Shown here: in pieces, positions 16,099-23,953 of the stretch
Position numbering within the stretch: the stretch's first letter is position 1
How the letters are laid out: the number at the start of each line of letters is the position of its first letter
Program-made: the position numbers and the translations under genes
Assembly: GCA_021325335.1 (NCBI GenBank)
Contig: JAJPHJ010000067.1
Span: 1-64,000, forward strand
From: Pseudomonadota bacterium
GTDB lineage: Bacteria; Vulcanimicrobiota; Vulcanimicrobiia; Eremiobacterales; Eremiobacteraceae
Reading direction: 5' to 3'
Length of the DNA stretch: 64,000 nucleotides
Notes under the pieces: generated by a model
What the model saw: only the letters and a program-made list of their open reading frames with translations
The model's database searches: none
Told to the model about the DNA's origin: nothing

Positions 16099-16524
16099 AT
16101 GAGAAGAGTCTTCCTTGTCGTCGTTATAACGATATGTCTTTTGACTCCATATGCCGCACGCGCGGATTCTACTCAACTGGACGGGCTGTGGTGGCACGGA
16201 CTTTCCTACGATCGCCGGCTACTCGCCATTCATGCCATGATAGAGGCTTACACAGACGGATACATCATGGCGTGGGTCGGCGACCACCCGTCAAACATCC
16301 CGAAGACGGGGCCGGTTCCGAGCCCAACGCCGCTGCGCTACGCGCCGAAAGATTGGCCCGCGTTCAGCAAGCCGTGGTCGGTCTACGTCGCGCAAATCGA
16401 TAGTTTCTATGCGACGTATCCGAACGCGAACGACGTTGAGGTGGAGCAACTACTGGGCTGCTTGCAGGACAACGCGATCGTCACATGTGACAAGCTTGGA
16501 ACGTTAGCACCCACGCCAAGATAG
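16099..16524 (+). CDS. secreted hypothetical protein (141 aa)
   Basis: AAAGGAG six bases before ATG 16099 fixes the start within the longer track ORF. Signal peptide MRRVFLVVVITICLLTPYAARA, then a globular part with LDGLWWHGLSYDRRLLAIHAMIEAYTDGYIMAW and a C-terminal CLQDN/TCDK pair of cysteines that may form a disulfide. Predicted periplasmic. A secreted cargo protein inside an integrative element could act at the envelope (exclusion or fitness), but nothing in the sequence proves this. Confidence 0.65.
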   Translation: MRRVFLVVVITICLLTPYAARADSTQLDGLWWHGLSYDRRLLAIHAMIEAYTDGYIMAWVGDHPSNIPKTGPVPSPTPLRYAPKDWPAFSKPWSVYVAQIDSFYATYPNANDVEVEQLLGCLQDNAIVTCDKLGTLAPTPR

Positions 16525-16705
16525 AGCGGTAGCGCCCTCTGGGCGAACCATCTGGCCAGGCGGCCAGAATGTCCCGAGACAATGGACGAATGGTTGAACG
16601 GCTGTGGTATACTGGTGTTGGCGGACAAGCGCGGGGCAATCGTAGGCTGGCTTCACGGCCAGCAGGCTTGCAAAAGCTGGGATCCTACGACCCGGGGTTC
16701 GCTTT

Positions 16706-17494
16706 TTATTTTGCCGCTAAGCCCGACAGCCATCGTTCAGCGACGCCGCAATTGCTCAACGGGCCAACGTAGGCTTTCAAGCCAATTCCCCAGATTTTTC
16801 CATCCTTCGTGCAGAGCTTATCAATTAGTGGCTCAAAAAGCCGAGGAAAGACTCTTCCGAAACGGTTTGGCTCAATGGCATTGCCGAATGCACCTATGCA
16901 TATGTCGGCTAACTGCAGGTACCGAAGCTTGGCTGCGGCAAGCGCTTTGAATGGGCCAGGGTTTATGAGCGACGTCTTAAGTGCGTACCTGATGTAATTT
17001 GCAAGATAACCGTAGCTCATTTTTGCCCTAGACGAGAAGACCGGATACAAATAGAAACCACCACTCAAAGCCTGCATGTTGGCGCGCTCCAACACAAGTC
17101 GCGTAATATAGTTGTAAAGTCTAGGCGGATGAAGTGCGTTGCGCATACCGGCCTTACACGCGAACGAAATTATGAGTTTGAAATCTATGTCAACAATGCG
17201 TGATATAACGTAGTCCTTTTTCTCGTGATCCAACTTCCTCCAGTGTATTTCTGTGTTGAGGGGATCCTTGAAAAGCTGAGACGCGATTTCATGCATAATC
17301 TTTAGGGCCGCAGTGCGTTTGGTATCCTCGATTAAGACTCCGCCGATTATAAAATATGGCGATGGCCCCGAACGGTTGGATGGGCGATCACGATAGAGCA
17401 ATGCGTTTGTATGAGGGCTCGGCATACCTTCGTCGCCGGCTTCATCGATGTAGATATAGAAGGCCTTAGCCGGAGCTGGTATAGAGGCACTCAT
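16706..17494 (-). CDS. DUF3800 domain protein
   Basis: 262 aa from ATG 17494. FYIYIDEAGDEG at the N-terminus supplies the acidic pair of the RNase H-like DUF3800 fold, and LQLADICIGAFGN near the C-terminus is the second family signature. DUF3800 proteins are frequent in mobile elements and defence loci; nuclease activity is suspected but not proven for most. The gene has more A+T than its neighbours, hinting at separate acquisition. GAGG eleven bases before the ATG is a possible RBS. Confidence 0.85.
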   Translation of the reverse strand: MSASIPAPAKAFYIYIDEAGDEGMPSPHTNALLYRDRPSNRSGPSPYFIIGGVLIEDTKRTAALKIMHEIASQLFKDPLNTEIHWRKLDHEKKDYVISRIVDIDFKLIISFACKAGMRNALHPPRLYNYITRLVLERANMQALSGGFYLYPVFSSRAKMSYGYLANYIRYALKTSLINPGPFKALAAAKLRYLQLADICIGAFGNAIEPNRFGRVFPRLFEPLIDKLCTKDGKIWGIGLKAYVGPLSNCGVAERWLSGLAAK

Positions 17495-17497
17495 CAA

Positions 17498-17659
17498 TTA
17501 TCGCCTCGATTCGCTCCGCGCTGGAAGCTCAAAAAAATTTTCCGAGAAATTTGCAGCCCTTACTACTACCTCGGGCGCGCCCTCCGGGGGGCTCGCCCAT
17601 TCCCCACCCCATTTGTCCCTGCGCCAGTATTGGTTGACCTGGGAGATCCATTGTTTCAT
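17498..17659 (-). CDS. possible small ORF upstream of DUF3800 (53 aa)
   Basis: Reads MKQWISQVNQYWRRDKWGGE..., ends in a TAA three bases before the DUF3800 ATG. Aromatic-rich N-terminal half, then Pro and Glu. No RBS is evident and no family is recognised. Kept only because its stop is spaced like an upstream operon partner of DUF3800; it may be chance. Confidence 0.25.
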   Translation of the reverse strand: MKQWISQVNQYWRRDKWGGEWASPPEGAPEVVVRAANFSENFFELPARSESRR

Positions 17660-17822
17660 CGCGTGTTGGCGTGAGTTGCTAATGTCTCTGCTAATATCTC
17701 GTTCGTTTCGTCGCAACTGAGCGTAACAACGACAGCGATGGACGCCTAAGGGCGGTGCGCACTGGTCGGGGGAAGCTTTGCTAGGAGAGCAAGTGCTGTG
17801 TGTCAGCGGGCCTTGCGCCCGC

Positions 17823-18071
17823 TTACTGAGACCGACAAAGCTTTTCCTGGTCCGCCTTTGCAACTTCGAGGCCTCGACGTAGCCCGTAAAGGAACACTTT
17901 GCTGACTCCGGTGGCTTCAGCTATTGAGCCGATCGTATAGCCCTGAAGGATCAGGTCAGCGAGCTTTTGATTGTCGTCGGGCGACAGCTTGAAGCAGCGG
18001 TGATCTTTCTTGCTGAGTTTGCTCTCGTCGATTTCCATTGCCTCATACTTATCGGGTACATAGAACCGCAC
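17823..18071 (-). CDS. small helix-turn-helix protein (82 aa)
   Basis: The C-terminal half is a resolvase/Sigma70-region-4-like HTH: LSPDDNQKLADLILQGYTIGSIAEATGVSKVFLYGLRRGLEV. The N-terminal 30 residues are charged. The GTG start has no strong RBS; ATG at residue 12 (MEIDESK) is an alternative. It is probably a DNA-binding regulator of the cargo module. It follows the 318-aa gene on the same strand with a 25-bp gap. Confidence 0.6.
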   Translation of the reverse strand: MRFYVPDKYEAMEIDESKLSKKDHRCFKLSPDDNQKLADLILQGYTIGSIAEATGVSKVFLYGLRRGLEVAKADQEKLCRSQ

Positions 18072-18096
18072 CCTGCAGACCGGCCGAGGCGATGTC

Positions 18097-19050
18097 CTAT
18101 GGGAGCTCTTTACGTGGAGGAAGCTCCGCCGTCAAATCAAGCGGGCTTTGTTGCGATTGAAGGAGCACGGTTCGCCCGACGATATCGCTGACATAACAGC
18201 GGACGAATGGATCGATAGGCGGGTTTAGTTGCGCGATGGCGGGCACGGTATCGCGAGCGAACTCTACCCATTCGCTTAGAAACATAATCATCCACGTTGG
18301 CACCGGGCGATACTTCCGAGCCGCATTGCGGTGCTTGTTGAGAATTGCGATCGCGGTCCCGGCTGTGTCCGATGTGTCAACGGCCTCAGCGCCGCCACGT
18401 ATCCCAATGTGTGGGAACGCGGAAGGCCGACACCCAAAGTGCGCGCCTCTTTTGTGAAGCAACGGGTACGCGGGTGGAAAAGCCGCGAAGTCTGGATCGT
18501 CGTCATCGGCGATCTGGAAGTGAGCTCGACTTCTAATGAACCGCTGCAACTCGGCATCAATCGACTTGCGTTCGCTCTTTGTGATGCGAGGCGCCGTGAG
18601 ATCGCTGGCAAGGTCCACCCATAAGCTAACCGCCCCCAGCGCCGCGCTGAACGAAGGGTCGGCATCTCGCCGATCAAGTAGGGCAACCTCGAGGTTGGAG
18701 ATCTCCATTTCGCGCGCCTTAATGATCTGGCCGATGCCCTCAGCAACCTCGAGCCCCGTGTGCTCGGGTAAGAAAGCGTCAAGGTCAGGACTTTCGAGCT
18801 TGGCGCCCTCGGCGCTCCTTGAGATAAGTGGCACGCGCTGATAACCAAGCCGGGCGAGCGTATATGCCGCCGATTGGATCTCTGCGCGTCGGTCGCTCAG
18901 CCGCGGATCGTTGCGCGAGCCGCTCACGCTGTCGAACGGTATGGCGCCGAGACGTTCACCGTCCACTGTGAATTCCGCAATCCTACGGTAGATTCGCTCG
19001 TCGTTGCCAGCGCCGTATATGCCGCGGGCCAGAAAGTCATCGATCGTCAT
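18097..19050 (-). CDS. hypothetical cargo protein (317 aa)
   Basis: Soluble protein with no signal peptide or TM segment. Visible features are an acidic patch IADDDDPDFAAF near residue 180 and a C-terminal hydrophobic helix (TWMIMFLSEWVEFA). I do not recognise a family. It is the last gene before the right att site, a typical slot for accessory functions, and reads inwards in the same direction as the HTH and DUF3800 genes. The ATG at 19050 follows a TTG used by the track. Confidence 0.65.
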   Translation of the reverse strand: MTIDDFLARGIYGAGNDERIYRRIAEFTVDGERLGAIPFDSVSGSRNDPRLSDRRAEIQSAAYTLARLGYQRVPLISRSAEGAKLESPDLDAFLPEHTGLEVAEGIGQIIKAREMEISNLEVALLDRRDADPSFSAALGAVSLWVDLASDLTAPRITKSERKSIDAELQRFIRSRAHFQIADDDDPDFAAFPPAYPLLHKRGAHFGCRPSAFPHIGIRGGAEAVDTSDTAGTAIAILNKHRNAARKYRPVPTWMIMFLSEWVEFARDTVPAIAQLNPPIDPFVRCYVSDIVGRTVLLQSQQSPLDLTAELPPRKELP

Positions 19051-19094
19051 CAAGATTTACTCGGCCAAGACAGCCGCCGGCAACCCGCGTCTGC

Positions 19095-19120
19095 ATTTTG
19101 GTGACCATTTTGGTGACCAA
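19095..19120 (+). repeat. right paired GGTGACC repeat (putative integrase arm sites)
   Basis: TTTTGGTGACCATTTTGGTGACCAA carries two direct copies with a 12-bp period, 80 bp inside the right att core, matching the pair at 7331-7356 in orientation and spacing. Confidence 0.65.
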
Positions 19121-19200
19121 GCAGAACCTATCGAGCGCGACAGGCACAAACTTAGCCCTATAAAACCTAGTGTGTCAGACGATATCCGCCGACCTTTACG

Positions 19201-19244
19201 CCCTTACAAGGAGCGGGTCACGGGTTCGAGCCCTGCTTCGCCCA
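19201..19244 (+). repeat. attR core, truncated tRNA-Val copy
   Basis: CCCTTACAAGGAGCGGGTCA... to ...TTCGCCCA corresponds to the anticodon-to-3' half of tRNA-Val and matches 7218-7261 in 41 of 44 positions. The 5' half of the tRNA is absent, so this is the displaced original 3' end. Confidence 0.88.
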
Positions 19245-19258
19245 CCGCCAAAAAGTTT

Positions 19259-19282
19259 GACGCCGCAAGTTATTGCGGCGTC
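19259..19282. terminator. terminator stem-loop beyond attR
   Basis: GACGCCGCAA and TTGCGGCGTC form a perfect 10-bp stem with loop GTTA. On the minus strand it is followed by AAACTTTTTGG, suitable for ending the beta-propeller gene. Its place 15 bases after the tRNA-Val fragment suggests it was originally the tRNA's own terminator, moved 12 kb by the insertion. Confidence 0.65.
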
Positions 19283-19311
19283 ATCCTTCCCGAAGCTACT
19301 GAGGAATGGCC

Positions 19312-20865
19312 CTACGGCTGGAACGCCAAGCCTATCGGCGTAACCAGCCCAGTATTGCTTCCGCTGACTGTTCGTAGGGGTGCCTGATTGCCGCTCGCGC
19401 CTTTGGCGTAGACGGTGATCGTGTTGGCGCCAGAGTTCGCAACGTAGAGTTTGCCCGTCGCGTCAAAGGCAACCGTGGTGGGTCCTTGGAGTTGGGTGCT
19501 AGGTCCCCCGAGCGTACGCACCGGTGCCACGTTACCACTCGCGCCAGGGGAATACACGGTGATGGTGTTCAGCGCTGCGTTGCACACGTAGATGAAGCCA
19601 GACCCGTCTATGACGACGCACTCCGGGTCTGAGATGCCGGTGTTCGACCCTCCCAAAACCGAGCTCGGCGCCACGTTTCCAGAACTTCCACCAGCGAAAG
19701 TCAAAATAGACGCCGTGCCGGAGTTGGAGACAAGCAGATTGCCTGAGGAGTCGAATGTAAGCGCGGTGGGTCCAAAGAGGGTGGTGTTGGATCCTTCGAT
19801 CGTGACGATCGGCGCAACGTTACCCGAAGCGCCCGGCGCGAAAGCCAGGATTGCCTGCGCACCGGTAGAGTTAAAACAGGCGCCGCAATTTGCTGCGTAC
19901 AGTGTGCCTGACTTGTCAAAGTCCAATCCGTCGACGCCTGTGAGCCCGGTGTTCGAGCCCGTGATAGTGCGTGCCGGGGAGGCGTTTCCGTTCGCACTCG
20001 GGCCGTAGATGGTAATCGAATGCGCCTCGGACGCGCCGGGAGCGTTCGCAACGTACAGATTTCCTGAACTGTCCGTGATAATTCTTCGGGGGAAGCCGAG
20101 ACCTGTGTTCGAGCCGGCAATCGATCGAGACGGCGTCACGTTTCCGCTCGCGCTCAACGGGTATGCGGTCAGCGCGTTCGAGTTTGCGTCGGTGACGAAG
20201 TACAGCATCGTTGGGCTCGGCCTGGGAGACGGCGACGGCGAGGGAGACGGCGAGGGAGACGGCGCGGGGGATGGGCTTCCCCCGGTGCACGTGTAGGGCA
20301 TGGCGTAGTAGGTGACGTTCGCAGTCATCTCGATGGACGTGCTGCTTGGCGAAAAGGTCACTTTATTGCCCGTCAGCGTCAAGTCGCCCACATGCTTCCA
20401 GCCCGCTGCCGGATCGTAGTAGCCCATTTTCACCGGCAAGCTGGTATACGTGTAACCTTTCGGCAGCGTCAGGGCGAAGCCGGGGATGCCTTGCAAGTTC
20501 ACGGTTTTCGACGACGTCAGCGTGAAGAAAAGAAACGGTTGCGCGACGTGCATGTCGGGGTTGAGCGGGGGCATGTTCGCGGGAGCGGAGCTGGAGATTT
20601 CCAGGTTCAAACTCGTCCCGGCCGGCGCGTTGTTCGCGGTGAGCGTGATGCTTTCGGCAAAACGCGCGACAGCGGGTAATGCCACGGCAGATCCGGCGGA
20701 GCTAAACGGGACCGCCGCCTTCGCAAAAGTAGCAGGGCCAGAGGGTGCAGGCCCGCTGCCTGTATTTGAGACGCTTCCGCCGGTACAAGCGCCAAGCGCC
20801 AGAATCCCAAAAACTATAGCTGCAGCTGCTTCGAGCTTCAGCGCGTTTTTTCGGAGAAACAACAT
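19312..20865 (-). CDS. NHL-type beta-propeller lipoprotein
   Basis: 517 aa. Lipobox LGAC (Cys27) after a basic N-terminus; GAGGAG before the ATG. Residues about 40-205 form a Ser/Thr-rich beta domain, then an SPSPSP linker, then at least five repeats of the type GLGFPRRIITDSSGNLYVAN ... ITVYSPGASGNVAPVRTL, an NHL/SMP-30-like propeller. Predicted to be anchored on the cell surface or in the periplasm as a binding scaffold; ligand unknown. The linker is coded by a 12-bp tandem repeat. Transcription probably ends at the 19259 stem-loop. Confidence 0.85.
   Translation of the reverse strand: MLFLRKNALKLEAAAAIVFGILALGACTGGSVSNTGSGPAPSGPATFAKAAVPFSSAGSAVALPAVARFAESITLTANNAPAGTSLNLEISSSAPANMPPLNPDMHVAQPFLFFTLTSSKTVNLQGIPGFALTLPKGYTYTSLPVKMGYYDPAAGWKHVGDLTLTGNKVTFSPSSTSIEMTANVTYYAMPYTCTGGSPSPAPSPSPSPSPSPSPRPSPTMLYFVTDANSNALTAYPLSASGNVTPSRSIAGSNTGLGFPRRIITDSSGNLYVANAPGASEAHSITIYGPSANGNASPARTITGSNTGLTGVDGLDFDKSGTLYAANCGACFNSTGAQAILAFAPGASGNVAPIVTIEGSNTTLFGPTALTFDSSGNLLVSNSGTASILTFAGGSSGNVAPSSVLGGSNTGISDPECVVIDGSGFIYVCNAALNTITVYSPGASGNVAPVRTLGGPSTQLQGPTTVAFDATGKLYVANSGANTITVYAKGASGNQAPLRTVSGSNTGLVTPIGLAFQP
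20221..20272. repeat. 12-bp tandem repeat coding the Ser-Pro linker
   Basis: GGAGACGGCGAG is repeated in tandem with small changes and encodes the SPSPSP linker on the minus strand. Such repeats can vary in number by slippage, changing linker length. Confidence 0.6.
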
Positions 20866-20905
20866 GAACAGCTCCTCATCATAATAGCTGGAGGTAAAGC
20901 GGGTC

Positions 20906-20925
20906 GCCCGGTTTGTAAACCGGGC
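20906..20925. repeat. inverted repeat upstream of the beta-propeller gene
   Basis: GCCCGGTTT-GT-AAACCGGGC is a near-perfect 20-bp palindrome about 40 bp upstream of the start at 20865. It could be an operator or a leader hairpin. No T-tract follows on the minus strand, so a terminator is less likely. Confidence 0.45.
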
Positions 20926-21081
20926 ACCCTCGTATCACACCATATAAAGCGTCTCGCGGAAAGCCCTAAACTGGTTTTGAATCGAAAGGCCCAAAGAACG
21001 CTCGGGTTTTATGCACAGACACTAGCTATTCGCCGCTAGCTTGGCTGTTTCAACCCTGGGTCGGGGTCGCTATTCGGGCGC

Positions 21082-21564
21082 CTAGTTGACGACCAATGAA
21101 ATACTTGCCGTGTGGGTCACGCCGTAGCAGCATCCGCCGGAAACGTCCTTCGCAGTTATGGTGATCGTATAAGTCGTTTTCAGCGTTGCGCCGCTTGTCG
21201 AGAAGGTGACGGCTACGCCCGCTTTGGCGTTTGCTCCGAGCGGGATGTCATAGCGCGTTTGGTGCGGTCTGGGTCCGCTTCCATTGTCTGCGGGAGATAT
21301 GCTCGTGGTGCCGACGTTAATGCTCCCTGCAAGGCCGCATTCGCTTGTCAATCCTATCTGGTAAACTTTGGAGGACCCAGCTTGGATCGTCGCGCTCGAT
21401 GGGTCCACCGCAAGAACGAAATCGGGCTTGCATTGCGCGATGCTTTGTTGGAGAGGCGCGCGCGCCGTTACCACGCCCATCTGGCCGCTCGAAGCACAAG
21501 CAGCAAAAGCCATAAACGATGTTGATACGAGGGCGACATAGAGCGATCTGCGGAAAATTGGCAC
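21082..21564 (-). CDS. putative lipoprotein (160 aa)
   Basis: GTG 21564 has GGAGGA eight bases upstream and gives MPIFRRSLYVALVSTSFMAFAAC, a clean lipoprotein signal with Cys23; the longer track start lacks an RBS. The mature part has an Ig/bacterial beta-sandwich look (FVLAVDPSSATIQAGSSKVYQIGL, then TYTITITAKDVSGGCCYGVTHTASISLVV), like a domain of COG1470/NEW3 type, but that assignment is tentative. Confidence 0.7.
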   Translation of the reverse strand: MPIFRRSLYVALVSTSFMAFAACASSGQMGVVTARAPLQQSIAQCKPDFVLAVDPSSATIQAGSSKVYQIGLTSECGLAGSINVGTTSISPADNGSGPRPHQTRYDIPLGANAKAGVAVTFSTSGATLKTTYTITITAKDVSGGCCYGVTHTASISLVVN

Positions 21565-21939
21565 TATGGTATCCTCCGAAAGACGGTAACGCACACTCGA
21601 CGCTATACTTGAATGCTGAAGAACCTGTGAAAACACGAATTCGCTGTCCGCGTCGCGCAGTGAATGTTAAGCGTGTCGTAAGCACCCGCCCCGGGCCACG
21701 GCGTCGAGTCCCCAGGATCGGAAATGGAAACGTCACCGTAACCGCATGTTTTCTTCTGGTGGAACCCCGCGCCCGCAACAAGCTCGCGTGAGTTCAAGGA
21801 GAGGGTCAGGCGCTTGCGAGGTTAACCATCGTTCCTGAGCGCTTTCGGGGCACGGTTTCGAGCCGTGGCGGGGTGGACGTTTTTTGGACACCGGCAGCGG
21901 TGCGATTGGCTCTCAGATGCTGATTTGAGGTGACAGTCC
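21565..21939. other. intergenic region between divergent secreted-protein genes
   Basis: About 375 bp without a supported gene; the track ORFs here overlap each other and have no RBS. It should contain promoters for the 160-aa lipoprotein and the 655-aa secreted protein. A T-rich run (GACGTTTTTTGG) lies near 21870. No RNA gene or repeat was recognised. Confidence 0.5.
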
Positions 21940-23907
21940 ATGTCGAGCCTTTATCGCCTGACGATCATTGCGTGTGTGTGTGTCGCTGCGTTCGTACCAA
22001 GCGCCGTTTACTCCATCGGCTTGCCACCGCTGCCGGTTCCGCCCGTACCGCAAGTGCCCAAGCTTCCGAGTCTGCCTATTCCTGATGTGACGCAGTTGCT
22101 AAACGGCGAGGCGATAACGACCAGCCTCTCGGACGCAGTGACGGGGATACCGTTCTTGAATGACTACAGGCCCGGACTTGCCAGAGATCTGAGCTCAATG
22201 CCGCAGAACTCGAGAGGCGAATTCGACCTCGTATCAGGCTCCTATTGGTACAATGGACGTTCGTATTGCTTGCACGCGGGAAAGCACGCACCCACGTCGG
22301 GCAGTTCGTACCTCTATGCGCCTCTCAAGGGTCCCAGGGCGCCGATTATCGAGGACATTCTGCGCAACTCGGCTTCGCATCTCGAGATCACACAGCCGAC
22401 AGTCCAACAGATCATATGGGCCATTCTCGCCCGGGCCAGAGTCAGTGACATGCAGCCTGACTTGCAAGCCGCAGCGGCTAAGCTTCTCAGTCCCGCCGAA
22501 TTATTGGAGCTGAACACGAACGCGGTGGCATTCGTCCCCGCAGATAAGTTCAACGCCGTGCTTTCCAAGGTGCCCGATCCACTGAAGCCGGTCCTTGACG
22601 CAGAAAATTCCTTGCGCGGCATGTTGACCTCGAACGCGACCTACCAAGACATGGAGCGAGTCGCCGTTCTGCCGAGCCTTCCGGAGCCCGGCAGTCAAAC
22701 ACAGGCTCTTGCTCAGGTACGCTGGTCGTACGATCCGCACGGTTTCTTCCTGTGGTTCATCCCGTACGGCTACTCGTGGACGACGACATACCTCGACGTC
22801 CCAGGCGCGGTCACGGATCGGACGGACCAACTGGGGCGCGTCACAACATTGCAAGATACCAAGGGCGATAGTTTGGCCGTCACGTACGCCGGCCCGGGCT
22901 TAGCGGTAGACGGCGATTCACAGACGCAATTTTATCATATCGCCTCCCTACGATTTATCTGGCAAGACGGCGACGTTCACAAACCAACGCACCACGACGA
23001 AACATGGTCAGCAGACCAGCTCGTCATGGTTGGCGTGCCAAATGGTAACGGCAAGATCTCTGCAGCCGGGGCACAAGCCCAGTACGACGCGGCAAGCGGA
23101 TTGCGCAGCCAGTTCTCCGGCCTGCTGCGACAGATCCACGGTCAGGACAACGCGCTTTCGGAACTGATGGCCTTGGCTGAGTTTCGAAGTGCGCTCAAGG
23201 CCGTTGCAACGGCTAAGTCCAGCCGTACGGAAGCAGGGCAGCTGGCCACGACTTTCCCGGTCAATGCGTGGGAATCGGCGCTGGCGCGTTCCACCGGTGG
23301 CAGGGTGGCTGCCGACGTCCGCGCGGGCGTGGATGCGCCATTTAACCCCTCGAACAACACCGGGGTTCCACAGAATAGTGGCGCTCAGCGTTTGGCGCAA
23401 TCACCGAACCCCGCTGGCGGAGGCTCGCGCCAAGGTTCGGGTTCGAATGGAGGCGCAGCCGGCCAAGGCGGCAAGCCCGGGGGCAAAGGCAAGCCCCCAG
23501 GCAACGGCAAGCCCCCTGGTCCCCAGAATCAGCCACCCGGCCAAGGTTCACCCCCGGGTCCAGGCTCGCCCCAGGGGTCGGGGAGTCCTTGGCAGCAGCT
23601 CATTCAACAAGGGCTTCAGGGAGCGGGTTGGCCCACTTCAGGTCCCAACGGGATCAACTATAGCGTGGTGACCGCGGGGAATAACGCCGCCGATTTAACG
23701 TGGGAGTACAACGGATCAACTTACCAGATCGATGGCCATACATATCCAATATACGGGCCGAACGGATTCGTAGAAGGCTGGGCGACGACCGTAGGCCTTA
23801 ACCAGGGATCCAATCTGACCGGCGATGGCCACGGAGTTGGAGGCAATCCTGCTTCGTCAATAACCGATGCGCTGCAACAGTTGAGGGGTTGCTGTCCTGC
23901 GCCTTAG
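21940..23907 (+). CDS. large secreted protein with Pro/Gly-rich linker (655 aa)
   Basis: GAGGTGA ahead of the ATG; signal peptide about residues 1-25. Next a Pro-rich stretch (PPLPVPPVPQVPKLP), a long alpha/beta region of about 430 residues, a low-complexity Gly/Pro/Gln linker at about 485-550 (GKPGGKGKPPGNGKPPGP) and a C-terminal domain with WEYNGSTYQIDGHTYPIYGPNGFVEGWAT ending RGCCPAP. No family recognised. The linker suggests an extended wall-spanning or matrix-like protein. The next gene starts 46 bp downstream and also encodes an exported protein. Confidence 0.7.
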   Translation: MSSLYRLTIIACVCVAAFVPSAVYSIGLPPLPVPPVPQVPKLPSLPIPDVTQLLNGEAITTSLSDAVTGIPFLNDYRPGLARDLSSMPQNSRGEFDLVSGSYWYNGRSYCLHAGKHAPTSGSSYLYAPLKGPRAPIIEDILRNSASHLEITQPTVQQIIWAILARARVSDMQPDLQAAAAKLLSPAELLELNTNAVAFVPADKFNAVLSKVPDPLKPVLDAENSLRGMLTSNATYQDMERVAVLPSLPEPGSQTQALAQVRWSYDPHGFFLWFIPYGYSWTTTYLDVPGAVTDRTDQLGRVTTLQDTKGDSLAVTYAGPGLAVDGDSQTQFYHIASLRFIWQDGDVHKPTHHDETWSADQLVMVGVPNGNGKISAAGAQAQYDAASGLRSQFSGLLRQIHGQDNALSELMALAEFRSALKAVATAKSSRTEAGQLATTFPVNAWESALARSTGGRVAADVRAGVDAPFNPSNNTGVPQNSGAQRLAQSPNPAGGGSRQGSGSNGGAAGQGGKPGGKGKPPGNGKPPGPQNQPPGQGSPPGPGSPQGSGSPWQQLIQQGLQGAGWPTSGPNGINYSVVTAGNNAADLTWEYNGSTYQIDGHTYPIYGPNGFVEGWATTVGLNQGSNLTGDGHGVGGNPASSITDALQQLRGCCPAP

Positions 23908-23953
23908 GCGGCGATTGAAATCGCTGGAACGTGCAACCGTAAGGAGAGATATC

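Larger units (their letters stand above)
7189..19244. mobile_element. integrative element of about 12 kb in tRNA-Val
   Basis: Bounded by tRNA-Val at the left and a 44-bp partial tRNA-Val copy at the right (41 of 44 identical). The integrase is close to the intact tRNA and reads towards it. Contents: integrase, XRE regulator, excisionase, primase/RepA-like helicase, small overlapping operon genes, an 829-aa phage-type protein, DUF3800, an HTH protein and hypothetical cargo. No terminase, capsid, tail, relaxase or type IV secretion genes are seen, so it resembles a satellite or a minimal integrative element that depends on a helper for transfer. Confidence 0.88.

Noticed and set aside
16569-16950. 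Plus-strand ORFs of 67 and 122 aa opposite DUF3800
   Set aside because: They overlap the DUF3800 gene antisense, lack RBSs and show no domain.
20221-20272. Tandem repeat considered as a CRISPR-like array
   Set aside because: The 12-bp units have no spacers and encode the SPSP linker in frame.
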